Positions 1 through 10,900 of a stretch of DNA of 64,000 bases are shown piece after piece. Position 1 is the stretch's first letter. Each line of letters starts with the position of its first letter. The notes beneath the pieces were generated by a model that was given only the letters and a program-made list of their open reading frames with translations, was not told where the DNA came from and did not search any database. The stretch comes from Ignavibacteriales bacterium (lineage in GTDB: Bacteria > Bacteroidota > Ignavibacteria > Ignavibacteriales > Melioribacteraceae): assembly GCA_020061355.1 (NCBI GenBank), contig JAGUYK010000014.1, forward strand, positions 124,001-188,000, read 5' to 3'. The translations under genes were made by a program, and so were the position numbers.

Positions 1-12
1 TATTAAAAACAC

Positions 13-63
13 AACCTTGAAGGTTTAATTAAGTATAAGCATACGCACACAACCTTCAAGGTT
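13..63. repeat. Pair of AACCTT(G/C)AAGGTT palindromes
   Basis: Two 13-base near-palindromes lie at 13-25 (AACCTTGAAGGTT) and 51-63 (AACCTTCAAGGTT). They are reverse complements of each other, so the pair forms a larger inverted repeat. The same unit recurs three times at 13,461-13,615. The copy at 51-63 shares flanking CGCACAC with the copy at 13,603, which has GTGCGT on its other side, so the repeat extends beyond the palindrome. Its function is unknown; it looks like a dispersed intergenic element. Confidence 0.7.
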
Positions 64-73
64 TTCATTCATT

Positions 74-109
74 TTAAAAACAAAAGCCCCAATCGCAATT
101 CGGGGCTTT
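74..109 (-). terminator. Rho-independent terminator of the kelch/T9SS gene
   Basis: Read on the minus strand, an 8-base perfect stem AAAGCCCC / GGGGCTTT (102-109 with 83-90) closes an 11-base loop and is followed by TTGTTTTTAAA. It lies about 32 bases past the stop codon of the gene ending at 142, in the right orientation to end it. Confidence 0.75.
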
Positions 110-141
110 CTAATTTCAAAATTTATTTATGGTTAAAAAGG

Positions 142-1422
142 TTATTTCATCAGCACCATTTTTCTCACTTGAACAAAATTCCCTGCTTTCAAAATGTAAA
201 TATAAACACCGGAAGCAAATTGAGAACCTTGCCTGCCGGCAGGCAGGTTTAGAATGGAGAATTTAGAATTATAAATACCGGGTTGTTTGTATTCATTTAC
301 CAATGTTGCAACTTCGCGTCCTAAAAGATCAAAAACTTTTAATGATACATACCCTGCAACAGGTATACTGTAATTAATATTAGTTGTAGGATTAAAGGGA
401 TTTGGATAATTCTGAAAAAGCGAATATTCTGACGGTAAAATATCTTCATCAATATCGTTGGGATCAATCAGGATTTCAACACTTGAAACAACTTTATTGT
501 TCTCATCAAATCCGCCTAACAGCATAATTGTATTACCGTAGTTGACCGCCATCGGATTTCTTCTCTCTGTATTAATAGGACTAGTAGAGGAAATCAAAAA
601 CGTGCCATTCGGATAAAACAAAATCTGCTCAACGGATTTGATTGCACTCTTAATTTCATTTCGTCCTGCAATTATAAAACCTTTACCAAGCCGTGAATTA
701 TAAATTGAAACACCGCCGGCTCTCGGTTCAAGAATTGTACTGGTTAAATTTTCTAATTGATTTTTTGAAATTGAAAATCTCTTTATCCAGGATTTAACAC
801 CGTTAAAATACCCGCCATAGATATAAATAAAATCACCAAGGAATATTGTCATATGCTGCTCGGGGTTCTCATTGGTCTGCAAAACATAAGAAAAGAATTC
901 CGAGCGAATCGAAAGATTATAACCAAGTATGTAAGCTAATCCGGTCTGTGCCTGCTGTGAAGTGCCACCTATTATATAAAGATTATCACCTGATATATGA
1001 CCTGTCACATAACTGCGTTCAAAATTTTTATTACTGTCAATAACAACCGGTTCTGTCTGCAACGACATATCCCATGATTCCATATGAGAGTAATGGGGTG
1101 AAGTGGATGAAGTTCCTCCGAAGTAAATTATTTTATTGTTCCATCTGCGGGCAACAAAATAATTCCGTCTGGCTTTCATGTTACCGACTATCTTCCACTG
1201 ATTCGACAGGATATCATATTCCTGAATCCAGTCAACGGCGCTTTGAAGTGAGTCGGAGTATCCACCTAATATAAAGAGTTTCGGGTTCGATGTAGATTCG
1301 TTATAAACTGCCGAACCGCCGGCAACAGGCCACCGCATCTCGGCGACTTTATACCAAACTGTTTGGCTATTAATTTGGTTTACAAGAAAAAATAACAATA
1401 TGAATAGTAGGTTTCTCAACAT
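142..1422 (-). CDS. Secreted kelch-repeat protein with T9SS sorting domain
   Basis: Probable cell-surface or secreted protein of 426 residues. Residues 1-19 form a signal peptide ending near NSQ. Residues about 25-320 contain at least six blocks with the kelch pattern of four hydrophobic residues and Gly-Gly, such as LFILGGY, IIYFGGT, LYIIGGT, IYIYGGY and IMLLGGF, so a beta-propeller is expected. Residues about 333-426 are a T9SS type A sorting domain with QNYPNPFNPTT. In that domain the palindromic repeat at 228-249 adds the residues LPAGRQG ahead of the conserved GVYIY strand. It lies 53 bases downstream of the next T9SS gene and is followed by a terminator, so it may end a two-gene operon. 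The ligand or activity is unknown. Confidence 0.85.
   Translation of the reverse strand: MLRNLLFILLFFLVNQINSQTVWYKVAEMRWPVAGGSAVYNESTSNPKLFILGGYSDSLQSAVDWIQEYDILSNQWKIVGNMKARRNYFVARRWNNKIIYFGGTSSTSPHYSHMESWDMSLQTEPVVIDSNKNFERSYVTGHISGDNLYIIGGTSQQAQTGLAYILGYNLSIRSEFFSYVLQTNENPEQHMTIFLGDFIYIYGGYFNGVKSWIKRFSISKNQLENLTSTILEPRAGGVSIYNSRLGKGFIIAGRNEIKSAIKSVEQILFYPNGTFLISSTSPINTERRNPMAVNYGNTIMLLGGFDENNKVVSSVEILIDPNDIDEDILPSEYSLFQNYPNPFNPTTNINYSIPVAGYVSLKVFDLLGREVATLVNEYKQPGIYNSKFSILNLPAGRQGSQFASGVYIYILKAGNFVQVRKMVLMK
228..249. repeat. CTGCCGGCAG palindromic repeat inside a coding region
   Basis: A 22-base GC-rich element centred on CCTGCCGGCAGG sits in the C-terminal sorting domain of the kelch gene. 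It is read in frame as LPAGRQG. A diverged copy (18 of 22 bases by eye) lies between genes at 12,444-12,465. It stands out from the AT-rich surroundings. Confidence 0.7.
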
Positions 1423-1475
1423 AATCTGAATTGTACTTCAATTAAAATCATCAATAAAATATCAACAAAAAAATC

Positions 1476-3065
1476 TTACCTTAAATAGAGCATTTTTCTT
1501 ACAGATGTAAAACTATTACTCACCAGTTTATAAAAATAGATCCCGCTCTGCAGATCTTTTGCATCGAATTGAACACGATATGTACCGGGACTTTTCTGAC
1601 TATTAACCAGTGTAGCTATTTCTTCACCAAGCATACTGTAAACCTTAATGCTTACAAATGCATCTTCTGGAATTGAGTATTCAATTGTCGTTTCCGGATT
1701 AAATGGATTAGGATAATTCTGTGCCAGGTTAAACTTGGATGGTAATTGATCTTTATCCTCTACCGAAACCAGAGGTGATGTTGTAATATTACAGCTGGTT
1801 GTTGCGCTTAAATTTCCATCGCTAACCTGAACCGTTAGTAGATACATCATACTTGCCTGGTTGGCTGCCGGAGACCATTTGAATAATCCTGCTGAATTAA
1901 TTGTTGCGCCTGCCGGACCGGTTACTATTGTATATGTTAATGCATCCTCGTCGGGATCCATCGCCTGATACTGGAATGAAAATTCAACCGGAACATTATG
2001 AACTGTTACCTCTCTATTCGGCATAGATACTGTAAACATTGGAGCCCTGTTAACATTTACAACAGTTATCTTAACAATCTTATTTGTGGTTGATTTGCCA
2101 TCCGATACGCTAAATGTAACATTATAAACACCTGCTTGTGTGAACATTGGAATCCACTCAAAGACTCCGTTGGCAGGAGTGAAAGTTGCACCCTGCGGTA
2201 AATTAGAAACCGAGTATGTCAGCGGGTCGCTATCTGCATCCGTAGCAGTAACTTGAAACGATAACAACTGTCCTTCATTTATCTGCTGATCACTAACCGG
2301 ATTGAAAACCGGCGGCGTGTTCGATGATGTTACCGTAATCTTTACTATTATTGAAACAGTATTGGTTCCATCACTTGCAAAGAAAGTTACATTATAATCG
2401 CCGACCTGACTTTCCAGAGGTGTCCATGTAAAGGTTCTTGTACTTTGGCTAAATGCAGCGCCGGTTGGGACATTTGACGAAGTATAAGTTAATGTTTGTC
2501 CTTCAGGATCGGTTGCACTTACCTGAAATGATAAAGTCTGCCCGGCTTTAATTGTTTTATCCGTTACCGGTGTAAATACCGGCGGATTATTTGTTGTTGA
2601 AATTGAAGCTGAACCGTTAACAGGTGTTACAGTAATATTTTGTGACGGGCTTCCGAAGACGCTTGTAAAATCTCCGTCCGAGGCGATATATGTTAAAGGA
2701 GATGTTCCTGAAGTTTTAAACTTTATTCTGATATTAAATAACGTTCCCGAACCCGAAAGTGGTGTTGCGCTTGCCCATGCAACTCTTAAAAAGGTCTTTG
2801 TTGTATTTCCGGCATTACTTTCCGGAACAGCCATAGAGCCACTTGAAACTATTTGAATTATATCGATAACAGTGTTATCGAAATTAACCTGGAACTGAAA
2901 TGATGTTATATTTAAACCGCTAAGGTTGCTTACCGTAACCGCGGCATTAACTTCGGTATTTGGCAAACCGCTTACCGTTGGAAATGTTAATGTAATTTGT
3001 GAATAGAGAGTTGTTGAAAAAACAAATAGTAATGAAACAAGAAAACTAAAAATTCTCTTTTCCAT
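1476..3065 (-). CDS. Secreted cohesin-like/Ig-like protein with T9SS sorting domain
   Basis: Surface or secreted protein of 529 residues. A signal peptide (about 1-22) is followed by a cohesin-like module (about 25-150) with the pattern of a beta-sandwich carrying FQVNFDNTVIDI and LFNIRIKF. Three Ig-like repeats of the He_PIG kind follow (about 157-245, 247-340, 340-435), each opening with PPVF or APMF and containing LTY and WTP or WSP. A T9SS type A sorting domain (about 444-529) with QNYPNPFNP ends the protein. The start is ATG with GGGGAC upstream. It is a paralogue of the next gene upstream, which ends at a terminator, so it has its own promoter. Its binding partner is not visible from the sequence. 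Confidence 0.85.
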   Translation of the reverse strand: MEKRIFSFLVSLLFVFSTTLYSQITLTFPTVSGLPNTEVNAAVTVSNLSGLNITSFQFQVNFDNTVIDIIQIVSSGSMAVPESNAGNTTKTFLRVAWASATPLSGSGTLFNIRIKFKTSGTSPLTYIASDGDFTSVFGSPSQNITVTPVNGSASISTTNNPPVFTPVTDKTIKAGQTLSFQVSATDPEGQTLTYTSSNVPTGAAFSQSTRTFTWTPLESQVGDYNVTFFASDGTNTVSIIVKITVTSSNTPPVFNPVSDQQINEGQLLSFQVTATDADSDPLTYSVSNLPQGATFTPANGVFEWIPMFTQAGVYNVTFSVSDGKSTTNKIVKITVVNVNRAPMFTVSMPNREVTVHNVPVEFSFQYQAMDPDEDALTYTIVTGPAGATINSAGLFKWSPAANQASMMYLLTVQVSDGNLSATTSCNITTSPLVSVEDKDQLPSKFNLAQNYPNPFNPETTIEYSIPEDAFVSIKVYSMLGEEIATLVNSQKSPGTYRVQFDAKDLQSGIYFYKLVSNSFTSVRKMLYLR

Positions 3066-3120
3066 ATTGTCCCCTGTTTTAATTAGATAAACTTTTATTA
3101 TTCTAAGGACAATTTAAAAT

Positions 3121-3150
3121 AAAAATGCCCCTTTTGAAAGGGGCATTTTT
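3121..3150 (-). terminator. Strong bidirectional rho-independent terminator
   Basis: AAAAATGCCCCTTT pairs perfectly with AAAGGGGCATTTTT (14 bases, 2-4 base loop), giving a T-run on both strands. It sits 14 bases past the stop of the gene ending at 3164 and separates that gene from the paralogue starting at 3065. Confidence 0.9.
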
Positions 3151-3163
3151 AATTATCTTACTT

Positions 3164-4906
3164 TTACTTGACGAGGAGCATCTTTCTAACCGAAACAAAA
3201 TTATTTGCTTCGATCTTATAGATATACATACCGGTATTTAACTTGGAGGCATCAAAATTTACTTTGTGGTAACCTGCGCCCATAGAGGCATTTACCAGCA
3301 GAGCAACTTCCTGACCTAAAATATTAAATACTGTTAACCGAACATAACTTTCACTTGGTAATCCAAACTGAATAGAAGTTGTTGGGTTGAATGGGTTTGG
3401 ATAATTCTGTAAAAGAACAAATTCGGTTGGTATTCCGAGTTCTTCAACACCGGTTAATGTACTTGCAGCAGTAATCGTTTGGGAATGGGTTACAAAGAGA
3501 GTTCCGTCCGATACTTTAACGTGTACAAGATAACTTTTACCGAGCTGATCTACTGTTGGGATCCATGTAAAAATACCATTTGCAGTAATACTGCTTCCGT
3601 TCGGTCCGGCTTCCAGACTGAAAATCAGCGGGTCGCCATCCGGATCGGTAGCTGTATAGAAGAAACTCCATCCTACCGGAACATTATGAACCGGAACTAT
3701 TCTACCTGCCGGCAGAACTGTTGTGAATGAAGGAGCTCTATTTACATTAGTAACAACAACGCTTACAACTTTAGTAGCAAACAATCCGGCTGGATCAGTT
3801 ACCTTAAAGGTAACAGAATAAGTTCCGGCTTGAGTATAACTCGGAGTCCATGCAAATGCGCCTGTTGCTGCATTTAATGTTGCACCTGTTATAGCAGGGG
3901 TTGCAGTCATTGAGTATGTCAATGTTTGTCCTACATTTGCATCAGCGCCAACTAATGTAATTGCAAGTGCTGTTGCTTCGTTAACACTAAAAGTAGTTTG
4001 ATTAGGAGTTAATGCTAAAGTTGGAGCAACGTTTAATTCGGCTACTGCTATTGTACCATCTTCAGCAACCGAAGTCGGGGTTCCTGCATTGAACTGGAAA
4101 GAAGTGAAATCAAAAACAGTAGTTCCCTTAGCAACAGCAGTTCCGGTAATATAAACTAAAGTTCCGCCGCCTGTAATATTAGAACCTCTTGCCCAGGCAA
4201 AGGCAACTGTACCGGTTGTATTGTTGGGGTTAATACTTGCAGAACCGCCTGCACTTAATGTGTTTTCAAGTTCATAACCTGTAATATTAATTACATCTTT
4301 ATTGAATGTGGCTGTAAAATTATAAGCCGTTACATTCATCGCAGTTGTAATTTCTGTAACTAAGACAGGAATTTTTATTACATCACCTGCCGTAGCTGCA
4401 ACAGCGCCGCCTTGAACAAGGAGGGATGCTGTAGTTGCACTACCAGCGGTGATTGCAGCTGCCGGGGTTCCGGCATTGAACAAAAAGTCTGCTGAGTTCA
4501 ATGCCTGCACGCCAGCGGCTATAAACTTCACTTTGAGATTAAGCAAAGTTCCTCCGCTTGGAGCAGATAGTGGAGTTGCACTTGCCCATGCTACTACTAA
4601 TTTACCGTTTGTTACGTCAGCGTTTACCGTTGGTGCATTACCAGCAGTAAGAGTACCGACTACATCAACGCCAAGCAATTCAATCTTCGTTTTATCATAA
4701 TTAATAGTAAACGAAAATGCCGTGACGTTCTGTCCGGTCAAACTTCCAACTGTTACCGGTGCAAGCTTTTCTGTGCCTGCCGTTCCGCCAACCGTTGGAA
4801 AGGTTACGCTAACCTGTGCAAACGTAATCGTACCTAGCATAAACATCGCAACTACAATCTGAAGAAACCTTCCTAAACTTATCTTCAAATTTGTCATTAT
4901 TTTCAC
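3164..4906 (-). CDS. Secreted protein with two cohesin-like modules and T9SS sorting domain
   Basis: Surface or secreted protein of 580 residues and paralogue of the gene at 1476-3065. After a signal peptide (cleavage near TFAQ, about residue 30) there are two cohesin-like modules (about 32-165 and 165-285), recognised by paired strands such as FSFTINYDKTKIELL and YNFTATFNKDVINI and the shared VAWASATPLS / VAFAWARGS segment. Two Ig-like modules (about 290-390, 390-485) and a T9SS type A sorting domain (about 495-580) follow. The ATG is preceded by GAGGTGA. Its upstream neighbour carries a dockerin-like pair, so a cohesin-dockerin contact is possible but unproven. LPAGR at the start of the second Ig module is encoded by CTGCCGGCAG, like the repeat at 228-249. 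Confidence 0.85.
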   Translation of the reverse strand: MKIMTNLKISLGRFLQIVVAMFMLGTITFAQVSVTFPTVGGTAGTEKLAPVTVGSLTGQNVTAFSFTINYDKTKIELLGVDVVGTLTAGNAPTVNADVTNGKLVVAWASATPLSAPSGGTLLNLKVKFIAAGVQALNSADFLFNAGTPAAAITAGSATTASLLVQGGAVAATAGDVIKIPVLVTEITTAMNVTAYNFTATFNKDVINITGYELENTLSAGGSASINPNNTTGTVAFAWARGSNITGGGTLVYITGTAVAKGTTVFDFTSFQFNAGTPTSVAEDGTIAVAELNVAPTLALTPNQTTFSVNEATALAITLVGADANVGQTLTYSMTATPAITGATLNAATGAFAWTPSYTQAGTYSVTFKVTDPAGLFATKVVSVVVTNVNRAPSFTTVLPAGRIVPVHNVPVGWSFFYTATDPDGDPLIFSLEAGPNGSSITANGIFTWIPTVDQLGKSYLVHVKVSDGTLFVTHSQTITAASTLTGVEELGIPTEFVLLQNYPNPFNPTTSIQFGLPSESYVRLTVFNILGQEVALLVNASMGAGYHKVNFDASKLNTGMYIYKIEANNFVSVRKMLLVK

Positions 4907-4929
4907 CTCAAAATTATTGTAGTTGTTTT

Positions 4930-4972
4930 TTCAATTAATGGAGGCCGCCTTAGGGCGACCCCCGTCATTGAA
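4930..4972 (-). other. Stem-loop between two T9SS cargo genes
   Basis: On the minus strand GGTCGCC pairs with GGCGGCC (one G-U pair) across a CTAA loop. TTCAAT (4930-4935) and ATTGAA (4967-4972) extend the base. It is GC-rich and stands out, but no T-run follows it on the minus strand. It lies in the 71 bases between the stop of the giant gene and the start of the next gene, so it could be a weak terminator or a processing site. Confidence 0.5.
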
Positions 4973-4977
4973 ATTAA

Positions 4978-7900
4978 TTATTTGAGTAAGTTCATCTTCA
5001 TTGTAGCATTATACTTACCGGCAGAAATTCTATAGATATAGATACCGGATGATACTTTGCTACCTAAGTCGTTATTTCCATCCCAGTTAACTGTATAGTA
5101 ACCAGCATCCTGCATTCCATCCATAATTGTTCTTACTTTCTGACCTAACATGTTATAGATGTTAAGCTGAACATTTGCGTTTTCTGGAATTGCAAATTTA
5201 ATGCTTGTTGTCGGGTTAAATGGATTTGGATAGTTCTGACTTAATGCAAATTCCGTCGGGATTTCACGAACAGTTACGGAATTTAAAGCTGCACTGTACC
5301 CATCATTCAGATTAGCATTTCCGAATATAGTAGCATTTGCTTCTTTATTTATTATTCTTAAGCTTAGATATGCAATCGAACCGTCTTTTAATGGTTCCAA
5401 TCCTGCCATAGCAATAGTAACTTTACCATTTTCAATTTTGCTTGCACTTATCCAGCCTTGTGGTGCTCTTGCGGTTATACCAAGAACTTCAACGTTAGCA
5501 TCAACATCAAGTTCTGCATATACTGAAAGAACGCCTGTTGTTTGACCTAAATTAATCGGGAGTAAGTATCCTTCGGTTTCTTTCTGTAACTGACCGATTT
5601 CAACTGAACCCATTGCAGCACTTATCTTTGCTGTCGGGAAACTGCCATTAACTACTTTGTAGAGAATCCAAGCAGCATCAAGAGCGCCAACCATTGTGTC
5701 GTTATTTACATCAGCAGCATACATTTGCTCTGGTGTGAATGTACGGAGACCAACAACGTACTTCAAGATTTCTGCAGCATCATCTGCAGCTACTGTACCA
5801 TTACCAGTTACGTCACCCTTTGCGGATGCATATGTAACTGTAATTGCAGTTGTTGTTGTTGCTGTTAACGAACCATCTGTCGCTGTAACTGTGAATGTAA
5901 ATACATTACCAGCATCAGCAAAAGCAGGAGTGAATGTTAATGTACCGAGTACAGGAGCAATTGTTGGTACTACTGATGGAGTAGGATTAACTGTAAACGA
6001 ATAAGTTATATTATCACCATCAGCATCAATTGCTTTATAAGTAAATGTATAAGTAGCACCATTTGCAACGGAAGCTGTTGCTTGAACTGCTGCTCCGGTT
6101 GCTGTAAAGCTTGGTGCACGGTTAACATTATTTACTGTTACTGTAAGAGTCATATCTGTAGAAGCTCCGCCTGAATCAGTTGCACGAATTACGACTGCGT
6201 ATGGTGTTGTGCTTCCGTCAGCATAAGTTGGAGCTAAAGTAACAACGTTACCTGCTATGGTTGCCCATGCCGGACCGCTTACTTTGCTGTATGTAACTGT
6301 TTCACCAACATCACGTGGATCGGCAACTACTGTAACAGTCTGAGTTGTTGCTTCGTCTATTGTGATAGATGTAACTGCAGGAGCTGTGAATATCGGAGCT
6401 CTTGTTGGTACACCAATTGTGAAAAGACTTCCCTGAGAAATCAAACCACCCTGTGAAGAAACGGTTCTTGCAACTAATAATGTATCCGTACCATTTACAA
6501 CCTGGTAGTTAGCATAGTTAGATGCAACTCCTTGCATCAACCAACCATTGCTTGCAGCACTTCCATCCTGTCTTCTGATTATTCTTAACTGTGTATCACT
6601 TGCATATGGATATCCAATATTATTTGCCTGTAAATCAATATCGAATCCTTGCGTTGAAGTTAGGTTAGTTGGAGTTGTAGAAATTAACCAATGGAATGCA
6701 GGATAGTTACCAATCATAACGCCGTTTCCGCCGTCCAACGGTAAGTTAACTGTTCCCATTGGTGAAGCATTGACGTGAGAAACAATGATTGTTACAGGGT
6801 TTCCAACTACATAAGAAGGAGTAAAGGTAATAGCAGTCGGACGATATTCACCTGTTAATGTACCAACCGGGAATTCAAAACGTCCGTTTGTATTTGCAGC
6901 ACCATCACCAGCATTTGCAGCTCTAGCAACTTTACCAACAACGTGTCCAACATTCGTACCCGTTACGGCAGTTCTGTCATATGCCAGACCGTTGAAATTA
7001 ACAGCAGCTTGAGGACGTGGCAGTGTAAGTGTATAAGTACCCATATTCAAAATACCGTTGGTAAATAAGAGTCCGCCGGCATTAGGAACTGTAAGGTTTC
7101 CTGTTACATTAAGTACAGGATTTGTACCTGTCATGTTGAGTCTCATCCAAGCGATATTCTGTCCGCCTGTAACATCAAGAGTCTGACCTGAAGCGCCACC
7201 AAATACAAGCGGTGAAGCCTGAGCAAATGTAACAACCGGAGCACCAGCATTAGTATTTGTTCCATCTGTTGCAATAATTACAGCACCCTTTGCTGTTAAT
7301 TGAGAATTAGCAGTAAGGTTGTTATATACAGTCAATGTTCCGTTAACTGTTGCAGCAGAGTTGATTGTAATTAATGCGTTACCAACATTAGCTGCACGTG
7401 TAATTGTTAAGTTATTCATTTCTCCTGGTAATTCGATACCAGTTAGAATATCTCCACCAGCTGTAGCAAGTGTCGGTTCATAAATAACGTTTACATTATT
7501 ATCTGCCGGGAATGCTAATCCGCCAGCTCCAGCTACAACAGATCCACCTTGCCTTCTGCGTATCGTAGTACCGGAAACTAATGTTAACGTATTTGCACCT
7601 AAAGTTAATGTACCAACACGTAAATCAAGTGTATTAGTACCATAAATTGTACGGTTGCCTGGTAATGTAATTGCATCGCCAGCTGCAGCAGAATTTATTC
7701 TGAGTGTTTGTACTAAATTTGCTGTTGTTGGCCAGATGTTAGCAGGAATTCCAACTCCAGCTAAAGATACTATGTATAAGTTAATGCCACCAGCGTAAGC
7801 AGGAGCTGCACTGATTGCACCACTTTGGTAGTTAACTGTAGCCATATCAGCTACCGCTAATTTACCATTAGTAGTTAAAGTGTTAGCTGCCATTTGGAAA

Positions 7901-10900
7901 TCCATAGCACCGGTAACAGTAATTGTACCACGGCCAGCAGCATTACTTAAGGTTAAGTTAGCTGCACCTGTACTTGTAAATCTTAAATTCGGAATTGAGA
8001 AGCCATCACCTTGATCAACTGTCCAAACACCGTTTGCATCAAGAACCATATAACCGGTTGTAGCTGTATATGTACCTGCTGTTCTTGTAAAAGCTGTTTG
8101 GAAGGTTAAGTTTCTTGTACCAAAATTAAGAACACCACCATCATGAGTAAAGGCTGTTGTAACTGTGAGGGTTGCACCCGCACCAGTTAAATTAACGTCA
8201 TTGCTGATTCTTAGACTTTGAATGTTAGTATTGGCAGCAAAAGAAACTGTCATAGGAGGTGTAGCAGCATTGAGTCTAAGAACTCCAGCACCACTCTCTG
8301 AACCAGCAGCTGCGATTGTAAATGCACTGCCTGTTAATGTCAAGTTCTGTCCTAAAACTAACTCACCATCTGTAATTGTCAAATTACCCGAGATGATCAA
8401 CGGACCGCCAGCTAAAATTAAATCGTCTTGAGCAGCGGTTACATCTTTGTTATTCAATTGAGTATTAATACTAATAGTTGAACCAGCAGCATTAGCAGTA
8501 AGAGTGAAAGCTGAGTTAGTGGTTGCATCATTCTGTAAAAATACGAACGTGCCAGTTCCTGCCCATAGAGCATTGGCAGTTGTTCCTAAATTAACTGCAG
8601 CACCACGTTGTTCATAATTAAATGCACCAACATTAATTGTACCTGCGTTGTGTGTTAATGTACCGGCCGATACGAAATTACCACCTAAGAACAATGTATT
8701 GCCAGTTCCGTTCGTAGTAACATTTCCTATCATGCTGCCATCGAATGCAACACCTGTTAAATTGAATGTAGCATCATTTGTACCGGCAACAAAGTTCAAT
8801 GTACCTTGAGCAGTTGTTGTAGCAGGATCAAAATCATCACCACTGCGCATATTATCTGTACCTAAGAATTGGTTGATAACTGCTTTACCGCCGATAACGT
8901 TTCCGGCAGAGCCGGCTGCTACCTGAAGATTTGGAAGATATCCAGCACCTGTAACAGTTGTACCTGTTGTAGCGCCAAACTCTAAAAGACCAGCACCTTC
9001 ATTAGCAATGTCACCATTCAAAGTAATTGCAGCACCTTTCATTGTTAATGTAACTGCATCAATTAACAATGCCTGATTAGCATATACATTGATTGTTCCA
9101 TTTACAATTGTATTTGCACCAACAGTTACAACACCTTTACCGGCAACGTTACCGATTGATGTAGCAACTGTTAAATTCTGAAGTTTTGTACTTGGAGCGA
9201 CCGGTAATTCATTTCCGGATGCTTTGTCGCCGCCGATATATGTTACGTTAACATTAGAAGTAAATGTCGGAACTGCTAAGAAGTAACCGGCATTTCTTAC
9301 TATTGTTGGAAGTGTTGTTGAATTGTCAAAAGTAATATTTTGACCGCCAACCGAGTTATTAACCGGGCCCGCTGTCAAATAGATTGTTCCCTTTGCTGTA
9401 ATTCCAGCACCGCCTGTACCAATCATCGTAGTTTGACCCTGTGAGTTGAATTCGAGATTTCCGAAGTCACCAGCACCGCGAACACCAGGATCACCACCTG
9501 TTGCATTAATTGTTACACGTGCGTTGTCGTCAGTTGTATAACCAGCTGTATTTGTAAAAGCCGGGTCAGCTGCTAATTGTGCAATAAGGTTAACAGCACC
9601 AGCAAGATTTACTTTACCAGCCTGGAATGTTAATAAGCCGGCAATTTTCAAGCTTCCACCTGAAAACTCAACTGCTTTTGCAAGACCTGATGAATTAACT
9701 GTTAATGCACCGGCTATAGTCGGATTAGCGTTTCCTACCATAAAGTTAACAAGCTGAATTGGTGCAGGAACTCCAACGATGAAAGCAGTAGCTGCTGTTG
9801 CGAAAGTTGGATTTGCTGATGCACCACCGACGGTAATATTCACACTGTTTAATGTCCATGCTGTTCTACCAGTCGTGGTAATTGTACCACCCGTGAAAGA
9901 TGCATCACCTGTAACTGTAATTGCATCACCACCATTTGCTAATAAGTTAACTGTACCGCCTGTAATATTAACCGCACCATTAATTGTTAAGGTAGCGTCG
10001 TGTGTTACCGGAATATTTACTGTTCCAGCCGAAACAACTAAACCACCAATTGTAATAGCACCTGTACCGGCATTCGGGAATGTAACCGAACCTGTTGCAG
10101 AAGAACTTTCTACTCTACCGGTAGCAGCAACAATATCATTACCAGTTAAGTCAATAGAAATTGTACTTAAACCGCTATTATGTATGTATCCACCAATAGT
10201 ATGAGTAACCGTTGCACCACCAACCGGAACAGTAATATCTGCACCAGCAACTGTTCTTGCATTAGTAATATTTCCTGTAATATCTAAAAGATGATTTCCA
10301 AAAGTAATATCTCCACCAGCACCAAATGCACCCTGAGATATACTTGTACCATAAAATGCACCCGTTGCTGTTGCAAGGAAATCGATTAAGCCGTTTGACG
10401 CTATAGTACTAACAGAAGTATTGGATACAGCTCCGGTTCTGCTGGCTAATGTACCAACAGTACCTGCAGCTCTTGCTGTAAATAAAATCGTACCATTATT
10501 GGCATTTGTAACACCAGTACCAACTGCCGGAATCGCTGTACTATTAGCAAAACCACCTGTAACAACATTTCCAGACGTACTGGCAAATGTAACTCGGTAA
10601 TTATCACTAACTTTTACTCCGACTGCAGCTCCAAGGGTAGCTGTAGAAGTAGCTGAATTAGTAACTGAGCCAGTAATAGTTATTAATGTAGTTGTATTAG
10701 CAAACCTAATATCACCATTATTAAAATAATCAGTCGCAGCAGTCGTGGAACCGCTTAAAGCTCCATTCAATGTAACTGCGCCATTAATTGTTAATATTTG
10801 ATCCGGGAAACTAATTAAACCAGCATCTTGAATGACAGCATTACTTAAAACAACACCAGCACTATTTGTAACATTTCCATTAATTGTAAGTCCGGCACCG

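Noticed and set aside
3707..3716. CTGCCGGCAG inside the 580-residue T9SS gene as another mobile repeat copy
   Set aside because: Only ten bases match and the outer arms of the 22-base element are missing, so chance or an old relic cannot be told apart.
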